Shown: one piece after another, positions 1 to 11,326 of the stretch
How positions within the stretch are numbered: the first letter of the stretch is position 1
Layout: the number at the start of each line of letters is the position of its first letter
NCBI RefSeq assembly: GCF_001425685.1
Contig: NZ_LMCY01000003.1
Location: forward strand, 341,863 to 396,599
DNA length: 54,737 bases
Reading direction: 5' to 3'
Source of the DNA: Massilia sp. Root335
Lineage (GTDB): Bacteria > Pseudomonadota > Gammaproteobacteria > Burkholderiales > Burkholderiaceae_D
Notes under the pieces: generated by a model
The model's input: the letters and a program-made list of their open reading frames with translations, nothing else
Told to the model about the DNA's origin: nothing
The model's database searches: none
Made by a program: the position numbers and the translations under genes

Positions 1-38
1 CGTTCCGTTTGCCGCGATGTCGTTCGCAACAGGCAGGC

Positions 39-66
39 ATTATAGAGATGCTGAGCTATGTGTCAA
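39..66 (-). promoter_or_regulatory. Near-consensus sigma-70 promoter firing out of the window
   Basis: On the minus strand TTGACA (66-61) and TATAAT (44-39) are both perfect hexamers separated by 16 bp, followed by a GC-rich discriminator. Transcription would start near position 32 and run off the left edge. The site lies just past the pgsA stop. In many proteobacteria tRNA genes follow pgsA, so a stable-RNA promoter is plausible, but no RNA gene is inside the window. Confidence 0.8.
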
Positions 67-83
67 GGATGAATGTCGTAAAG

Positions 84-668
84 CTATACGGCGCCGGACT
101 TTTCCTTGATGAGCGGCCAGGCGCGGCGCAGGTAATAAAACATCGACCAGACCGTCAGCACGGCCGCGACCCACAGCAGCAGTTCGCCGCAGCGGTGGAT
201 ATCGAGCGTGCCGTCGAACAGCGGGTCGTGGAACAGCAGCATGGGAATGGCGACCATCTGCGCGGCCGTCTTGATCTTTCCGAGCGAGCTCACCGCGACC
301 GACTTGCGCGCCCCGATCTCGGCCATCCATTCGCGCAGCGCCGAAATCGTGATCTCGCGGCCGATGATGATGAAGGCGATGATGGCGCTTACGCGGTCCA
401 GCTGCACCAGCACGAGCAGCGCGCCCGCCACCATCAGCTTGTCCGCCACGGGATCGAGGAAGGCGCCGAAGGCGGACGTCTCGTTCCAGCGCCGGGCCAG
501 ATAGCCATCGAACCAGTCGGTGATCGCGGCCACGATGAACACCAGCGTGGAGGCGAGGTTGCGGTCGGCCACGTGCAGCCAGTGATCGGGGAGGTAGTAG
601 ACGCCGACGACCAGCGGGATGAGTGCGACGCGTAGCCAGGTCAGGAGAATCGGAATATTGAAAGGCAT
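84..668 (-). CDS. pgsA: CDP-diacylglycerol--glycerol-3-phosphate 3-phosphatidyltransferase
   Basis: This 194-residue inner-membrane enzyme transfers a phosphatidyl group from CDP-diacylglycerol to glycerol-3-phosphate, the committed step to phosphatidylglycerol and cardiolipin. The complete CDP-alcohol phosphotransferase signature is visible: D54-G55, A58-R59, G68, D72 and D76 with canonical spacing. Hydrophobic segments lie before and after it. Length is normal for the family. It is the last gene of the leftward lepA-pgsA run, separated from uvrC by about 125 bp in which no gene or clear terminator is seen. Confidence 0.95.
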   Translation of the reverse strand: MPFNIPILLTWLRVALIPLVVGVYYLPDHWLHVADRNLASTLVFIVAAITDWFDGYLARRWNETSAFGAFLDPVADKLMVAGALLVLVQLDRVSAIIAFIIIGREITISALREWMAEIGARKSVAVSSLGKIKTAAQMVAIPMLLFHDPLFDGTLDIHRCGELLLWVAAVLTVWSMFYYLRRAWPLIKEKSGAV

Positions 669-792
669 GGGGTGAGGCTGGTCGGTGCTGGACTTGTTGA
701 GTTTCGTGCGCGCTAGTCTACATGGCTCTTGCCGTTTAAACCAGTTGAGCCCAGCCGTGGCGCGCCCCGGTCAATACAAACGAGTGTGACGT

Positions 793-2661
793 TCAGTGCA
801 GCTGGCGATAGATTTCCTCGGCCAGCGTGCTCGAAATCCCGTCCACCGACATCAGGTCCTCGACGCTCGCATCGACCACGCCGCGCAGCCCGCCAAAGCG
901 CGCCAGGAGCTTCTGGCGGCGTTTGGCGCCGATGCCCTCGATCTCTTCCAGGCGCGACGCCTGGCGCGTCTTGGCGCGTTTGGCGCGCATGCCGGTGATG
1001 GCGAAGCGGTGCGCCTCGTCGCGGATCATCGCCACGAGCATCAGCGCGGCCGATTCCTTGCCCAGTTCCTGCGGGCCGCGGCCGTCCGCGAAGATCAGCG
1101 TCTCGAGGCCGACGCGGCGCCCCTCCCCTTTCGCCACGCCGACGATGGAGCCGATGTCCAGCCCCAGTTCCGTGAACACCTGGCGCGCCATCTCGACCTG
1201 CCCCTTGCCGCCGTCGATCAGCGCGATGTCCGGCATCACGCCGTCGCCGTTCGCCACCTTTTCGTAGCGCCGCGTCAGGACCTGGCGCATGGCGGCGTAG
1301 TCGTCGCCCGGCGTGATGCCGGTGATGTTGTAGCGCCGGTATTCGCCGTTCTGCATCTGGTGGTGGTGGAACACGACGCACGACGCCTGCGTCGCTTCGC
1401 CGGCCGTATGGCTGATGTCGAAGCATTCGATGCGCAGCGCGTCGAGATCCTCGCTGTCCAGGCCGAGCACGTCGGCCAGCGCGCGTGTGCGCGACTGCTG
1501 CGAACCCTGTTCGGACAGCAGCCGGGCCAGCGAGATCTCCGCGCCCTTCTGCGCCAGCTCCAGCCACTGGCGGCGCTGGCCCTGCGGCTGGAACACGAGG
1601 TTGATGCGGTGGCCGCACTGCTCCGTCAGCGCCATCATCAGCTCGGGCTGGTCGAACTCGATGTTGAGGATGAACGTGCCCGGCACGAACTTGTCGCCGT
1701 AGTGCTGGGCCAGGAACGCCGCCAGCACCTCCACTTCGATGGGACATTCATCCATCGCCTCGCCCACCTGCGTCGGGAAGTAGGCGCGGTCGCCCAGATG
1801 GCGGCCGCCGCGCACCATCGCCAGGTTGACGCAGGCGCGGCCGCCCTGCACGACGACGGCGATGATGTCGACGTCGGCGTCGCCGGTCGTCTCCATGCTC
1901 TGCTGGTGCAGCACGCGCGACAGCGCCTGGATCTGGTTGCGCACGCTGGCCGCCTGCTCGAATTTCAGGTCCTCGGCATAGGCGAGCATCTTCTTCTCGA
2001 GTTCTTCCAGCACCTCGGTCTGGCGCCCGCGCAGGAATTTCGCCGCGTTGTCGACGTCGCGCTGGTAGTCCTCGGGCGCGATCAGCTCCACGCACGGGCC
2101 GCTGCAGCGCCCGATCTGGTGCAGCAGGCACGGCCGCGTGCGGTTGGCGAAGACGCTGTCCTCGCACGTGCGCAGCATGAACACCTTTTGCAGCAGCTGC
2201 ATGGATTCCTTGACGGCCCATGCGCTGGGGAACGGTCCGAAGTACTGGTTCTTCTTGTCCAGCGCGCCGCGATAATAGGCCATGCGCGGAAAGGCGCCGC
2301 CCGTAAGTTTCAGGTACGGGTACGATTTGTCGTCGCGGAACAGGATGTTGTAGCGCGGCTTGAGGCTCTTGATCAGGTTGTTTTCCAGGATCAGGGCCTC
2401 GGCCTCGCTGTGCGTCACCGTCGTCTCGAGGCGCGCGATCTGCGACACCATCATCGCGATGCGCGGGCTCGACAACGTCTTCTGGAAATAGCTCGACACG
2501 CGCTTCTTGAGGTTGCGCGCCTTGCCCACGTACAGGACCTTGTCCTCGCCGTCGAAATAGCGATAGACGCCCGGCAGGTCGGGCAGCCTGGCCACCGTCG
2601 CCAGGACTTGTTCGCGCGCTTCCTCGCTGGGGCGCACGGGAGATTCCGCATCCTTCGTCAT
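793..2661 (-). CDS. uvrC: Excinuclease ABC subunit C
   Basis: UvrC makes the two incisions of nucleotide excision repair in complex with UvrB. With the start used here it has 622 residues, close to the 610 of E. coli. In order: GIY-YIG domain (LPGVYRYF then [13 protein letters not shown]), a cysteine cluster (TCEDS, RPC, GRCSGPC) typical of the [4Fe-4S] region, a UVR motif ([14 protein letters not shown]), the RNase H-like nuclease (ECFDISH) and tandem helix-hairpin-helix repeats at the C terminus. ATG 2661 was chosen because AGAGGAA lies about 12 nt upstream. In-frame ATGs at 2685 and 2718 are alternatives, and the frame stays open through acpS to 2988. Confidence 0.93.
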   Translation of the reverse strand: MTKDAESPVRPSEEAREQVLATVARLPDLPGVYRYFDGEDKVLYVGKARNLKKRVSSYFQKTLSSPRIAMMVSQIARLETTVTHSEAEALILENNLIKSLKPRYNILFRDDKSYPYLKLTGGAFPRMAYYRGALDKKNQYFGPFPSAWAVKESMQLLQKVFMLRTCEDSVFANRTRPCLLHQIGRCSGPCVELIAPEDYQRDVDNAAKFLRGRQTEVLEELEKKMLAYAEDLKFEQAASVRNQIQALSRVLHQQSMETTGDADVDIIAVVVQGGRACVNLAMVRGGRHLGDRAYFPTQVGEAMDECPIEVEVLAAFLAQHYGDKFVPGTFILNIEFDQPELMMALTEQCGHRINLVFQPQGQRRQWLELAQKGAEISLARLLSEQGSQQSRTRALADVLGLDSEDLDALRIECFDISHTAGEATQASCVVFHHHQMQNGEYRRYNITGITPGDDYAAMRQVLTRRYEKVANGDGVMPDIALIDGGKGQVEMARQVFTELGLDIGSIVGVAKGEGRRVGLETLIFADGRGPQELGKESAALMLVAMIRDEAHRFAITGMRAKRAKTRQASRLEEIEGIGAKRRQKLLARFGGLRGVVDASVEDLMSVDGISSTLAEEIYRQLH

Positions 2662-2804
2662 CGTCGCGATCAATTCCTCTTTCATGGCTTGCCACGCGTC
2701 CGGGCGGGCGCGCGGCATGTTCGGCGGGGCCGGCCGCGGCGTGCGCCGCGGCGTCTTCGGCCTGGCCGGTACTACGACTTCGTCTTTCACTTCCGCTGCA
2801 CCTG

Positions 2805-3221
2805 CTACGTCGCGGACGCTCCTTCCGGGGCCTGGGTGACGATCACGAACGCGACGCCGTAGTCGGCCTCGTCGCTGATCGTCACCTGGGCCGTGAGGCG
2901 GTGCGTCCGCATGAATTCGTCGAGCGCCCCGCTGCACACGATCACCGGCTTGCCGCTGGGCGCGTTGAGCATCTGGGCCGAGCGCCACGTCATGGGCATG
3001 CGCATGCCCAGGCCGATCGCTTTCGAGAACGCCTCCTTGGCCGAGAACCGCGTGGCCAGGAAGCGCAGCCCCCGCACCTCGTTCTTGGCGCGGCGGGCGT
3101 GGTATTTGACGAGTTCCTCGGGGCCGAGGATTTTTTCGGCGAAGCGTGGCCCGCTGCGCGCGAGGGCCGCCTCGACGCGCGAGATCTGGACGATGTCCGT
3201 GCCGATCCCGTAGATCGTCAC
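2805..3221 (-). CDS. acpS: Holo-[acyl-carrier-protein] synthase
   Basis: AcpS transfers 4'-phosphopantetheine from CoA to the serine of acyl carrier protein. The 138-residue product begins [16 protein letters not shown], with the family Asp in GTDIV, and carries [12 protein letters not shown], the second signature with its metal-binding Glu. The start is GTG at 3221, overlapping the pdxJ stop as GTGA, so the two genes are probably translationally coupled. Its substrate AcpP is encoded near 19 kb in this window. The pdxJ-acpS pairing is common in proteobacteria. Confidence 0.95.
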   Translation of the reverse strand: MTIYGIGTDIVQISRVEAALARSGPRFAEKILGPEELVKYHARRAKNEVRGLRFLATRFSAKEAFSKAIGLGMRMPMTWRSAQMLNAPSGKPVIVCSGALDEFMRTHRLTAQVTISDEADYGVAFVIVTQAPEGASAT

Positions 3222-4003
3222 TGCCCGGCTCCGTGCGCGGCGTAGGACACGCCCAGGCGCGCGGCGACCATGATCGCCTTCATCTCGCGCACGGCGTTTT
3301 CGAAACCCGCGAACAGCGCGTGCGCGACGATCGCATGGCCGATGTTCAGTTCGTGGATCTCGGGAATCGCCGCGATCGGCTGCACGTTGGTGTAGTGCAG
3401 GCCGTGGCCGGCGTTCACGCGCAGGCCGTGCTTCACGCCGGCACGCACGCCCAGCTTGATGCGTTCCAGTTCGCGCGCCAGGTCGTCGGCGTTCCCGGCC
3501 TCGGCGTAGCGGCCCGTGTGCAGCTCGATGACGGTGGCGCCCACCTGCGCGGCGGCTGCGATCTGCGCGTCGTCCGCATCGATGAACAGCGAGACGCGGA
3601 TGCCCTCGCCTTGCAGCTGGCGCACCGCGGCTTCCACTTCCTTCTGGTAGCGGATGACGTCCAGGCCGCCCTCGGTCGTCACTTCCTCGCGGCGCTCGGG
3701 CACGAGGCACACGTCCTGCGGCTTCACCTTGCAGGCGAAGTCGATCATCTCCTGCGTGACGGCCGCTTCCAGGTTCATGCGCGTCGCCAGTTGCGGGCGG
3801 ATGGCGAGGACGTCGGCGTCCTTGATGTGGCGGCGGTCCTCGCGCAGGTGCAGGGTGATCAGGTCGGCGCCCGCCTGCTCGGCGATCAGCGCGGCGCGCA
3901 GCGGGTCGGGATAGACGGTGCCGCGCGCGTTGCGGACGGTGGCGATGTGGTCGATGTTCACGCCCAGGTCGATCACCTGGCCGGCGGGTTGCAGGAAGCT
4001 CAT
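3218..4003 (-). CDS. pdxJ: Pyridoxine 5'-phosphate synthase
   Basis: PdxJ condenses 3-amino-2-oxopropyl phosphate with 1-deoxy-D-xylulose 5-phosphate to pyridoxine 5'-phosphate, the final ring-forming step of DXP-dependent vitamin B6 synthesis. The 261-residue TIM-barrel protein shows [16 protein letters not shown] near the N terminus, the EDRRHI segment, and ELHTGRYA, all hallmarks of PdxJ. Length is normal. It lies 22 bp downstream of recO and overlaps acpS by 4 bp. Its PLP product is the cofactor of the decarboxylase at 12.6-14.0 kb, though nothing links the two beyond that. Confidence 0.96.
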   Translation of the reverse strand: MSFLQPAGQVIDLGVNIDHIATVRNARGTVYPDPLRAALIAEQAGADLITLHLREDRRHIKDADVLAIRPQLATRMNLEAAVTQEMIDFACKVKPQDVCLVPERREEVTTEGGLDVIRYQKEVEAAVRQLQGEGIRVSLFIDADDAQIAAAAQVGATVIELHTGRYAEAGNADDLARELERIKLGVRAGVKHGLRVNAGHGLHYTNVQPIAAIPEIHELNIGHAIVAHALFAGFENAVREMKAIMVAARLGVSYAAHGAGQ

Positions 4004-4025
4004 GGTCGTATTCTCGTATTCTTTG

Positions 4026-4823
4026 TCAAAGCTGCATCAGGTCGATCAAAATCTGGCGCGTGTTCAGCGGCGCGCCGCCCAGGTGATAGGCCAGCAGGAA
4101 GCGCATCAGCTGTTTGCTCTGCGCCTGTGTCTGCGGGTCGGCGTAGTGTTCGCGTTCCATGTCGACCAGCGTCTTGCCGGACACGATCGGCCACGATTCG
4201 ACGGCCGCCGCCGCGCGCGCGCCGCGCTCCGGGTCGACGACGTACAGGCCGTCCGGCTCGACGGCCGCGCGCGTCGTCGTGCAGCGCGTGAGGTCGGCGG
4301 CGACGCCGGTCTCTTTAAGCAGGGCCCGTTCGAATTTTCGCAAGGCGATCGGGGCCGGTTCGCCGTGCGCCAGTTCGTTGAGGGTCGAGACGTAATGGTT
4401 GAACAGCGCCGGATGCGGATCGTCGCGCGCCAGCAGTTTCACCAGCAATTCATTGAGATAGAAGCCGCACAGCAGCGCCGCTTTTTCCAGCGGCAGCATG
4501 CCGCCGACCCATTCGGCGTCGATCAGCGTGCGCAGCTCGGACTTGCCGGAAAACGACACGGACAGCGGCTGAAAGGTCTGCAGCACGCCGCGCAGTTTCG
4601 ACGTCGGCCGTTTCGCGCCCTTCGCCACGACGCCGATGCGGCCGTGGTCGCGCGTGAACATGTCGACGATGAGGCTCGTTTCCTTGTACGGATAGCTGTG
4701 CAGCACGAACCCCGGCTGGCCGTTGACGCGGCTTTCGCGCACGGGCGCGCGACGCTTGCTCACCGTCGCCGGGGAATGCGCGTCCTGGTCGTTGTCGATG
4801 AGTTCGTCGTCGCGGCTGGGCAT
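4026..4823 (-). CDS. recO: DNA repair protein RecO
   Basis: RecO works with RecR (and RecF) to load RecA on SSB-coated gapped DNA and to anneal strands. The 265-residue protein has a basic N-terminal tail of about 30 residues, then the OB-fold start ([29 protein letters not shown]) and the helical C-terminal domain ([14 protein letters not shown]). It sits in the conserved era-recO-pdxJ order, 21 bp after era, and is transcribed with it. The N-terminal tail, rich in Asp, Ser and Arg, is somewhat longer than in E. coli RecO. Confidence 0.93.
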   Translation of the reverse strand: MPSRDDELIDNDQDAHSPATVSKRRAPVRESRVNGQPGFVLHSYPYKETSLIVDMFTRDHGRIGVVAKGAKRPTSKLRGVLQTFQPLSVSFSGKSELRTLIDAEWVGGMLPLEKAALLCGFYLNELLVKLLARDDPHPALFNHYVSTLNELAHGEPAPIALRKFERALLKETGVAADLTRCTTTRAAVEPDGLYVVDPERGARAAAAVESWPIVSGKTLVDMEREHYADPQTQAQSKQLMRFLLAYHLGGAPLNTRQILIDLMQL

Positions 4824-4844
4824 GCGGGCTATCTTACCCCGGCT

Positions 4845-5777
4845 TCACTCGTAGCCGTAAGCGCGCAGGCCCGCTTCGTTGTCGGCCCAGCCGGATTTCA
4901 CCTTGACCCAGATCTCCAGGTAAACCGGACCGCCGAACAGTTTTTCCATGTCGAGGCGGGACTGCGTGGAAATCTCTTTCAGGCGCGCGCCCTTGTTACC
5001 GATGATCATGGACTTGTGCGTGTCGCGCTCGACGAGGATGGCGGCGAACACGCGGCGCAGATCGCCTTCCTGCAGGAATTGCTCGATCAGCACGGTGCTC
5101 GTGTACGGCAGCTCGTCGCCCAGCAGGCGGAACACTTTTTCGCGCACGATCTCGGCCGCGAGGAATTTCTCGCTGCGGTCCGTGATGTCGTCCGGGCCGA
5201 AGATCGGCGCATTTTCGGGCAGGTGGCGCTTGATCTCGCCTTCCAGCGCGTCGACCTGGAAGCGCAGCTTCGCGGACACGGGCACGACCGCCGTGAAATC
5301 GCGCAGGCCGGCCACCTTGGCCGCGAACGGCATCAGCTCGGCCTTGTCCTTCATGCGATCGGACTTGTTGATGACGAGGATGACGGGCACGTTCTTCGGC
5401 AACAGGTCGAGCACTTGCTGGTCGGCCGGGCCGAACGTGCCGGCCTCGACGAGGAACAGGATCACGTCGGATGCCGTCAGCGTGTTCGACACGGTCTTGT
5501 TCAGCGTCTTGTTCAGCGCGTTCGCGTGGCGGGTCTGGAAACCCGGCGTGTCGACGTAGATGAACTGGGCGTCGTCGCGGGTCTGGATGCCCGTGATGCG
5601 GTGGCGCGTCGTCTGCGCCTTGCGCGACGTGATCGACACCTTGGCGCCGATCAGCACGTTCATGAGCGTCGACTTGCCCACGTTCGGACGGCCGACGATG
5701 GCGATGTAGCCGCAGCGGAAGCCTTCCGGCGGCGTGCCTTCTTCGGGTGTGTCGTTGGGGGTAGTTTCCATGTTCAT
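4845..5777 (-). CDS. era: GTPase Era
   Basis: Era is an essential GTPase that binds the 3' end of 16S rRNA and checks maturation of the 30S subunit. The 310-residue protein has G1 GRPNVGKS, a G2 Thr in the SRKAQTTRH segment, G3 DTPGFQ and G4 NKSD, followed by a C-terminal KH domain ([15 protein letters not shown]). The start at 5777 overlaps the rnc stop as ATGA, so rnc and era are coupled, as in many bacteria. An acidic N-terminal stretch of about 20 residues precedes the G domain. A second in-frame ATG follows two codons later (5771). Confidence 0.96.
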   Translation of the reverse strand: MNMETTPNDTPEEGTPPEGFRCGYIAIVGRPNVGKSTLMNVLIGAKVSITSRKAQTTRHRITGIQTRDDAQFIYVDTPGFQTRHANALNKTLNKTVSNTLTASDVILFLVEAGTFGPADQQVLDLLPKNVPVILVINKSDRMKDKAELMPFAAKVAGLRDFTAVVPVSAKLRFQVDALEGEIKRHLPENAPIFGPDDITDRSEKFLAAEIVREKVFRLLGDELPYTSTVLIEQFLQEGDLRRVFAAILVERDTHKSMIIGNKGARLKEISTQSRLDMEKLFGGPVYLEIWVKVKSGWADNEAGLRAYGYE

Positions 5778-6607
5778 GCTGGCGTGTTTCCTGACTTCTG
5801 GGGCTGTGATGGTTTCTGCTGCGACTGCGGTTCCTCGGCCTGCACCGTCAGCTCGCTCTGGTCGGTGGCGATCCCGGCCAGTTTCAGCTGGGCGGAACGG
5901 GGCCGCGACTTGCGCGCCGTGGACGGGCTCTTCTGCAACAGCTGCTCGGCCGTTTCCAGCGCTAGGCGCGCCGCGGCCTGCTCGCCCGCGCGGCGGCTGC
6001 CGCCGCGGCCGAACACCTGGATGCCGAGTTTCGGCACGAGGCATTCGATCTCGAATTCCTGGCTGTGCGCGGCGCCGTGCGTGGCGACCACGTTGTACGT
6101 CGGCAGCGAGATCTTTTTGCTCTGCAAGAATTCCTGCAACAGGGTCTTGGCATCCTTGCCGAGCGTGCGCGGGTCGACGGAATCGAGCAGCGGAATATAA
6201 AACGCGCGGATCGCGGCGCGCGCCGCGTCGAAGCCGCTGTCGAGGAAGATGGCGCCCAGCAGGGCTTCCAGCGTATCGGCCAGGATCGACGGCCGGCGGA
6301 AGCCGCCGGATTTCAGCTCGCCCTCGCCCAGGCGCAGGAATTGCGACAGCTCCAGCTTCTGGGCGATCTCGAACAGCGACTGCTGCTTGACGAGGTTGGC
6401 GCGCAGGCGCGACAGGTCGCCTTCCGCCAGGTTGTTGAAGCGGTCGTACAGGATCGAGGCGACGACGCAGTTCAGGATCGAGTCGCCGAGGAATTCGAGG
6501 CGCTCGTTATGCACACTGCTGTGGCTACGGTGGGTCAGCGCCTGTTGCAGCAGGCCGGGGTCCCGGAACGTATAGCCTAGGCGGGTTTGCAATAACTGAA
6601 GATTCAT
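5774..6607 (-). CDS. rnc: Ribonuclease III
   Basis: RNase III cleaves double-stranded RNA, including rRNA precursors. The 277-residue protein has the catalytic motif [12 protein letters not shown] with its metal-binding acidic residues, then a double-stranded RNA binding domain ([32 protein letters not shown]). It is about 50 residues longer than E. coli Rnc because of a C-terminal tail rich in Gln, Ser and Pro that looks unstructured. Such tails are common in betaproteobacterial RNase III. It overlaps era by 4 bp and lies 63 bp after the DUF4845 gene. Confidence 0.96.
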   Translation of the reverse strand: MNLQLLQTRLGYTFRDPGLLQQALTHRSHSSVHNERLEFLGDSILNCVVASILYDRFNNLAEGDLSRLRANLVKQQSLFEIAQKLELSQFLRLGEGELKSGGFRRPSILADTLEALLGAIFLDSGFDAARAAIRAFYIPLLDSVDPRTLGKDAKTLLQEFLQSKKISLPTYNVVATHGAAHSQEFEIECLVPKLGIQVFGRGGSRRAGEQAAARLALETAEQLLQKSPSTARKSRPRSAQLKLAGIATDQSELTVQAEEPQSQQKPSQPQKSGNTPA

Positions 6608-6670
6608 TGTCGTACCAATCTAATGGGCCGGCGCCGCGCGCCGATCCCATCGCGCGCCCTCCCGGCTGTG

Positions 6671-7078
6671 TTACTTCGTATCGGCCTTGGCGGCGACGAC
6701 GCCGCTCGGGTCCGTGGTGCCGGCAAAGTCGAGCAGCAGGCTGACGTTGCCCGTCAGCGGGATCCGCTTCTCGTAGGAAAAGCTGATTTCGGTATCGCCG
6801 CCGTCGCGCGTGATCACCAGGTCGTGCCCGGAGATGGCGTCGACGTCGTTGACGCCGGCATTCTTGTCGAAGGCTTGCTGGATGTCGCGCACCGTACCGC
6901 TGCCGGCTTCCGCCTTCGCCTTGACGATCGAATCCTTCACGGCCCGGTACTCGAAGAACGCCGGGGCCACCTTGATGGCCACCAGCGCCAGCGCGCCCAG
7001 CACGATCAACACGACGATCAGGCCGGACAGCGACACACCGCTCTCCGCGCCGATCCGATACTGCTTGCTGCTCTTCAT
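6671..7078 (-). CDS. DUF4845 single-span membrane protein
   Basis: This 135-residue protein has a short positively charged N terminus, a prepilin-like sequence (ESGVSLSGL) running into one hydrophobic helix at about residues 15-37, and a small soluble domain (FFEYRAVKDSIVKAKAEAG). The family, DUF4845, has no firmly established function. It is regularly found between lepB and rnc in betaproteobacteria, as here. The N terminus resembles type IV pilin leaders, but no prepilin cleavage Gly-Phe context is clear, so a pilin role is only a possibility. Confidence 0.85.
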   Translation of the reverse strand: MKSSKQYRIGAESGVSLSGLIVVLIVLGALALVAIKVAPAFFEYRAVKDSIVKAKAEAGSGTVRDIQQAFDKNAGVNDVDAISGHDLVITRDGGDTEISFSYEKRIPLTGNVSLLLDFAGTTDPSGVVAAKADTK

Positions 7079-7097
7079 CTCACCCTCCGCGTCCGGC

Positions 7098-8012
7098 TCA
7101 GTGGATACCGCCGATGCGCTTCAGGTTGCCGAAGTTCATCCAAACAAACACAGCCTTGCCGACGATGTTCTTGTCCGGCACGAAGCCCCAGTAGCGGCTG
7201 TCTGCGCTGTTGTCGCGGTTATCGCCCATCATGAAATAATTGCCCTCCGGTACGATACAGGTAAATCCATCGTAGGAATAGGTGCAATTTTCGTGATGCG
7301 GGAACTCTTCCACGGCACTCAGGTTGATCGTGCGCGCACCGTCCATGTTCAGGATGCGGTGCGGCGCGGCAGGCAGTTTTTCCAGGAACTGCTTGTGGTA
7401 GACCGGGCGCTCGTCGTCCAGGTAATCGTCCAGCGGCTGGTACTCGACCGGCTGGCCGTTGACGGTCAGGCGCTTGTTCTCGTAAGTGATTTTATCACCC
7501 GGCACGCCGATCACGCGCTTGATGTAGTCCTGGCTCGGATCCTTGGGGTACTTGAACACCATGACGTCGCCCCGCTGCGGGTTGCCGATCTGGACGATCT
7601 TCTTGTTGATCACCGGCAGGCGGATGCCGTAGTCGAACTTGTTCACGAGGATCAGGTCGCCCACGAGCAGGGTCGGCACCATCGACGACGACGGGATCTT
7701 GAACGGCTCGAACAGGAAGGACCGCAGCACGAACACGAGCGCGATCACGGGGAAGAAGCTGCCGGAATACTCGACCCACGTCGGCTGACGCAGGATCGAC
7801 GCTTCCAGCACGGCGCGGTTGCCGTTGTCCAGCTTGATGCCGTCGGCGGTCAGCTTGGCGAGGCGCGCGTCGTACTCGGCCAGGGCCGCATCCGCCTTCG
7901 CGCGGCGCTGCTTGGCCAGCACGAACACGTCCAGGCACCAGATGACGCCCGTGACGACCATGGCCACGAACAGGATTAAGGCAAAGTTGCCAAGGATCGG
8001 TTGCAGGTTCAT
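7098..8012 (-). CDS. lepB: Signal peptidase I
   Basis: LepB removes signal peptides from Sec and Tat substrates at the periplasmic face. The 304-residue protein has two N-terminal membrane segments (about residues 7-30 and 84-102), the catalytic serine S110 in PSSSMVPTL and the general base K165 in DYIKRVIG, then the conserved GDNRDNSADSRYWG box. Length is like E. coli LepB (324). It lies 17 bp downstream of lepA, the classical lepA-lepB operon. Its clients here include the periplasmic protease MucD and the PEP-CTERM protein at 30.6 kb. Confidence 0.96.
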   Translation of the reverse strand: MNLQPILGNFALILFVAMVVTGVIWCLDVFVLAKQRRAKADAALAEYDARLAKLTADGIKLDNGNRAVLEASILRQPTWVEYSGSFFPVIALVFVLRSFLFEPFKIPSSSMVPTLLVGDLILVNKFDYGIRLPVINKKIVQIGNPQRGDVMVFKYPKDPSQDYIKRVIGVPGDKITYENKRLTVNGQPVEYQPLDDYLDDERPVYHKQFLEKLPAAPHRILNMDGARTINLSAVEEFPHHENCTYSYDGFTCIVPEGNYFMMGDNRDNSADSRYWGFVPDKNIVGKAVFVWMNFGNLKRIGGIH

Positions 8013-8029
8013 CGCTTGTTATTCTTTCC

Positions 8030-9823
<1,794 letters not shown>

Positions 9824-10233
9824 TAACAAACTCAAAACCAAAAAGAGCGGCACGCGGCCAGGCCGGTGCGGACGGATAACAGCCGAGGGCCCGCCGGCGC
9901 AATACGAAAAAAGCGCCGCGTCTGGGGGACGGGACGTTCCCCGGGCGAGCGCCTTATCGAGCGAAACGGGCGCCCAAGCGCCGCAGGTTCACCCGTAAGC
10001 TGCCCATTTTACCGGATTTCGAGCCAGAAAGCCCGGTTTCCGGGGGGCGCCTCCCGGGAACCCGCACGATGGCGCGGATCGATGCGGTGCGAAACACGGG
10101 CCGCAAGGGCGCGCGTGCGGTCTTGTCGTGCTGTCAACGGCTCTCGGAAATTAATTTCCAACCGTCAAGTTGGCAATGGAAGCGCCGTTAATGGGACATC
10201 AGCGGCCCGCCGCCATCCCGATACGTCGACACC
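9824..10233. other. Divergent intergenic region with lepA leader
   Basis: About 410 bp between lepA (-) and the zincin-like gene (+) hold no convincing gene. On the minus strand a TAAAAT -10 hexamer (10011-10006) could serve lepA, with no good -35, leaving a leader of about 180 nt. Inside the leader (9955-9907, minus sense) arms AAGGCGC and GCGCTTT enclose a further G/C hairpin and end in a run of six T: a possible intrinsic terminator or attenuator. It might also be the old end of the glutaredoxin transcript from before the accessory genes were inserted. Confidence 0.45.
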
Positions 10234-11208
10234 ATGATCTACACGTCCGATCCGCAGCAATGGAGCGCCCTGCTGGGCCAGCCCATCGAGACCCGTATCC
10301 TGCCCCTGCCCGACGAAGTGCGCGAATTCGTGCATCAGGTGAACATGGCCTCCGGCATGGATGATGCCGTGCCCGCCCCGTGCACGCCGGACGGCGCGCT
10401 GCAGGCGGACCTGCGCGCCGCGCTGGCCGGCATGCCGGCCGCCGTGCGCGACCTGGTGAGCCCGCTGCTGCTGGGCGTCTGCGTGGGCCGCGCGCTCGGC
10501 TCGTCGGGCGTAACCGACATCGTCGCGGATGCCGTCGACGGCCGCATCCTCGGCTGCATCGTGCTGCTCGACATCGATCTGCTGGAAACCCACACCGCCA
10601 ATTCCTGGGCGACGTGGAAGGAAAACCTGCCGTTCGGCGGCCCCGGCTTTTCGCTGGCCGCGACGATCGCGGACCCGCACGACGACACCCGCGCGCACGC
10701 CCTGCAATTCCTGCTGCTGCACGAATTCGGCCACGTCGTGACGGCGGGCGGGACGTTCCTGCCGCGCTGGTGGGAACCGGTGCCGGCCGCATCCTTCCCC
10801 TTCCTCGACCTGAGCTGGGGCGTCAATGCGCAAGGACGCTTCCTGCCGTGGGACGGCTCGGATTTCGAACTGCGCGGCGTCGTCGATTTCTACGGCACCA
10901 ACAAGCTGGACAGCGACGCCATCCTGACAGCGTACTCGGGCCTGGAAGGCAGCGACTTTCCCAGCCTGTATGGCGCGACGAATCCCTACGACGATTTCGC
11001 CGAATGCTTTGCGAGCTATGTCCACAGCGAACTGCTGGGCCGGCCGTACCTGCTGCGCGTCGACTACGACGGCGTGCCGCAGGCGACCCTCGACAGCTTC
11101 TGGGCCAGCCCGCGCAGCGCGGCGAAGCGGGCGTTCATGCGCGCGCTGCTGGGGCCGGCGGCCGTACTGCCCGTCGCCAACGACGCCGACGTGCTGGTCG
11201 CGGCCTGA
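10234..11208 (+). CDS. Uncharacterised zincin-like protein (HEFGH motif)
   Basis: I do not recognise this 324-residue protein as a named family. It has one clear zinc-metallopeptidase motif, HEFGHVV, with H163, E164 and H167, and about 85 residues later a DDFAECFASYV segment, the kind of acidic Phe-Ala-Glu helix that supplies the third zinc ligand in several gluzincin groups. There is no signal peptide, so it is probably cytoplasmic. It points away from lepA and converges on the ATP-grasp gene across a repeat cluster. No good ribosome binding site is visible before the ATG. A peptidase role is inference from the motif. Confidence 0.75.
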   Translation: MIYTSDPQQWSALLGQPIETRILPLPDEVREFVHQVNMASGMDDAVPAPCTPDGALQADLRAALAGMPAAVRDLVSPLLLGVCVGRALGSSGVTDIVADAVDGRILGCIVLLDIDLLETHTANSWATWKENLPFGGPGFSLAATIADPHDDTRAHALQFLLLHEFGHVVTAGGTFLPRWWEPVPAASFPFLDLSWGVNAQGRFLPWDGSDFELRGVVDFYGTNKLDSDAILTAYSGLEGSDFPSLYGATNPYDDFAECFASYVHSELLGRPYLLRVDYDGVPQATLDSFWASPRSAAKRAFMRALLGPAAVLPVANDADVLVAA

Positions 11209-11211
11209 ACA

Positions 11212-11325
11212 CATCGTCGTTCCGAGTAGGCGAACCAGTGCATCGTCGTTCCCGCGCAGGCGGGAACCCAATTACGTTGCGTAGATGTGAAATAAACCTG
11301 GGCCCCCGCCTGCGCGGGGGCGACG
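11212..11325. repeat. REP/REPIN-like inverted repeat cluster
   Basis: Two well-kept copies of a ~27 bp unit with core CCCGCGCAGGCGGG face each other: 11241-11270 on the plus strand and 11325-11297 on the minus strand. Each core is palindromic, and the pair can form one long hairpin with a ~26 bp loop. A third decayed copy (11212-11240, CATCGTCGTTCC then GTAGGCGAACCAGTG) precedes them directly. The cluster fills the gap between two convergent genes, where it may also end transcription. Paired inverted REPs are the REPIN form of non-autonomous elements mobilised by RAYT transposases; none is encoded here. Confidence 0.75.
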
Positions 11326-11326
11326 G

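Noticed and set aside
2662..2988. 109-codon in-frame extension of uvrC reaching into acpS
   Set aside because: The extra sequence is the shadow of acpS and a Pro/Arg-rich spacer, not UvrC-like; a start at 2661 to 2718 fits the family.
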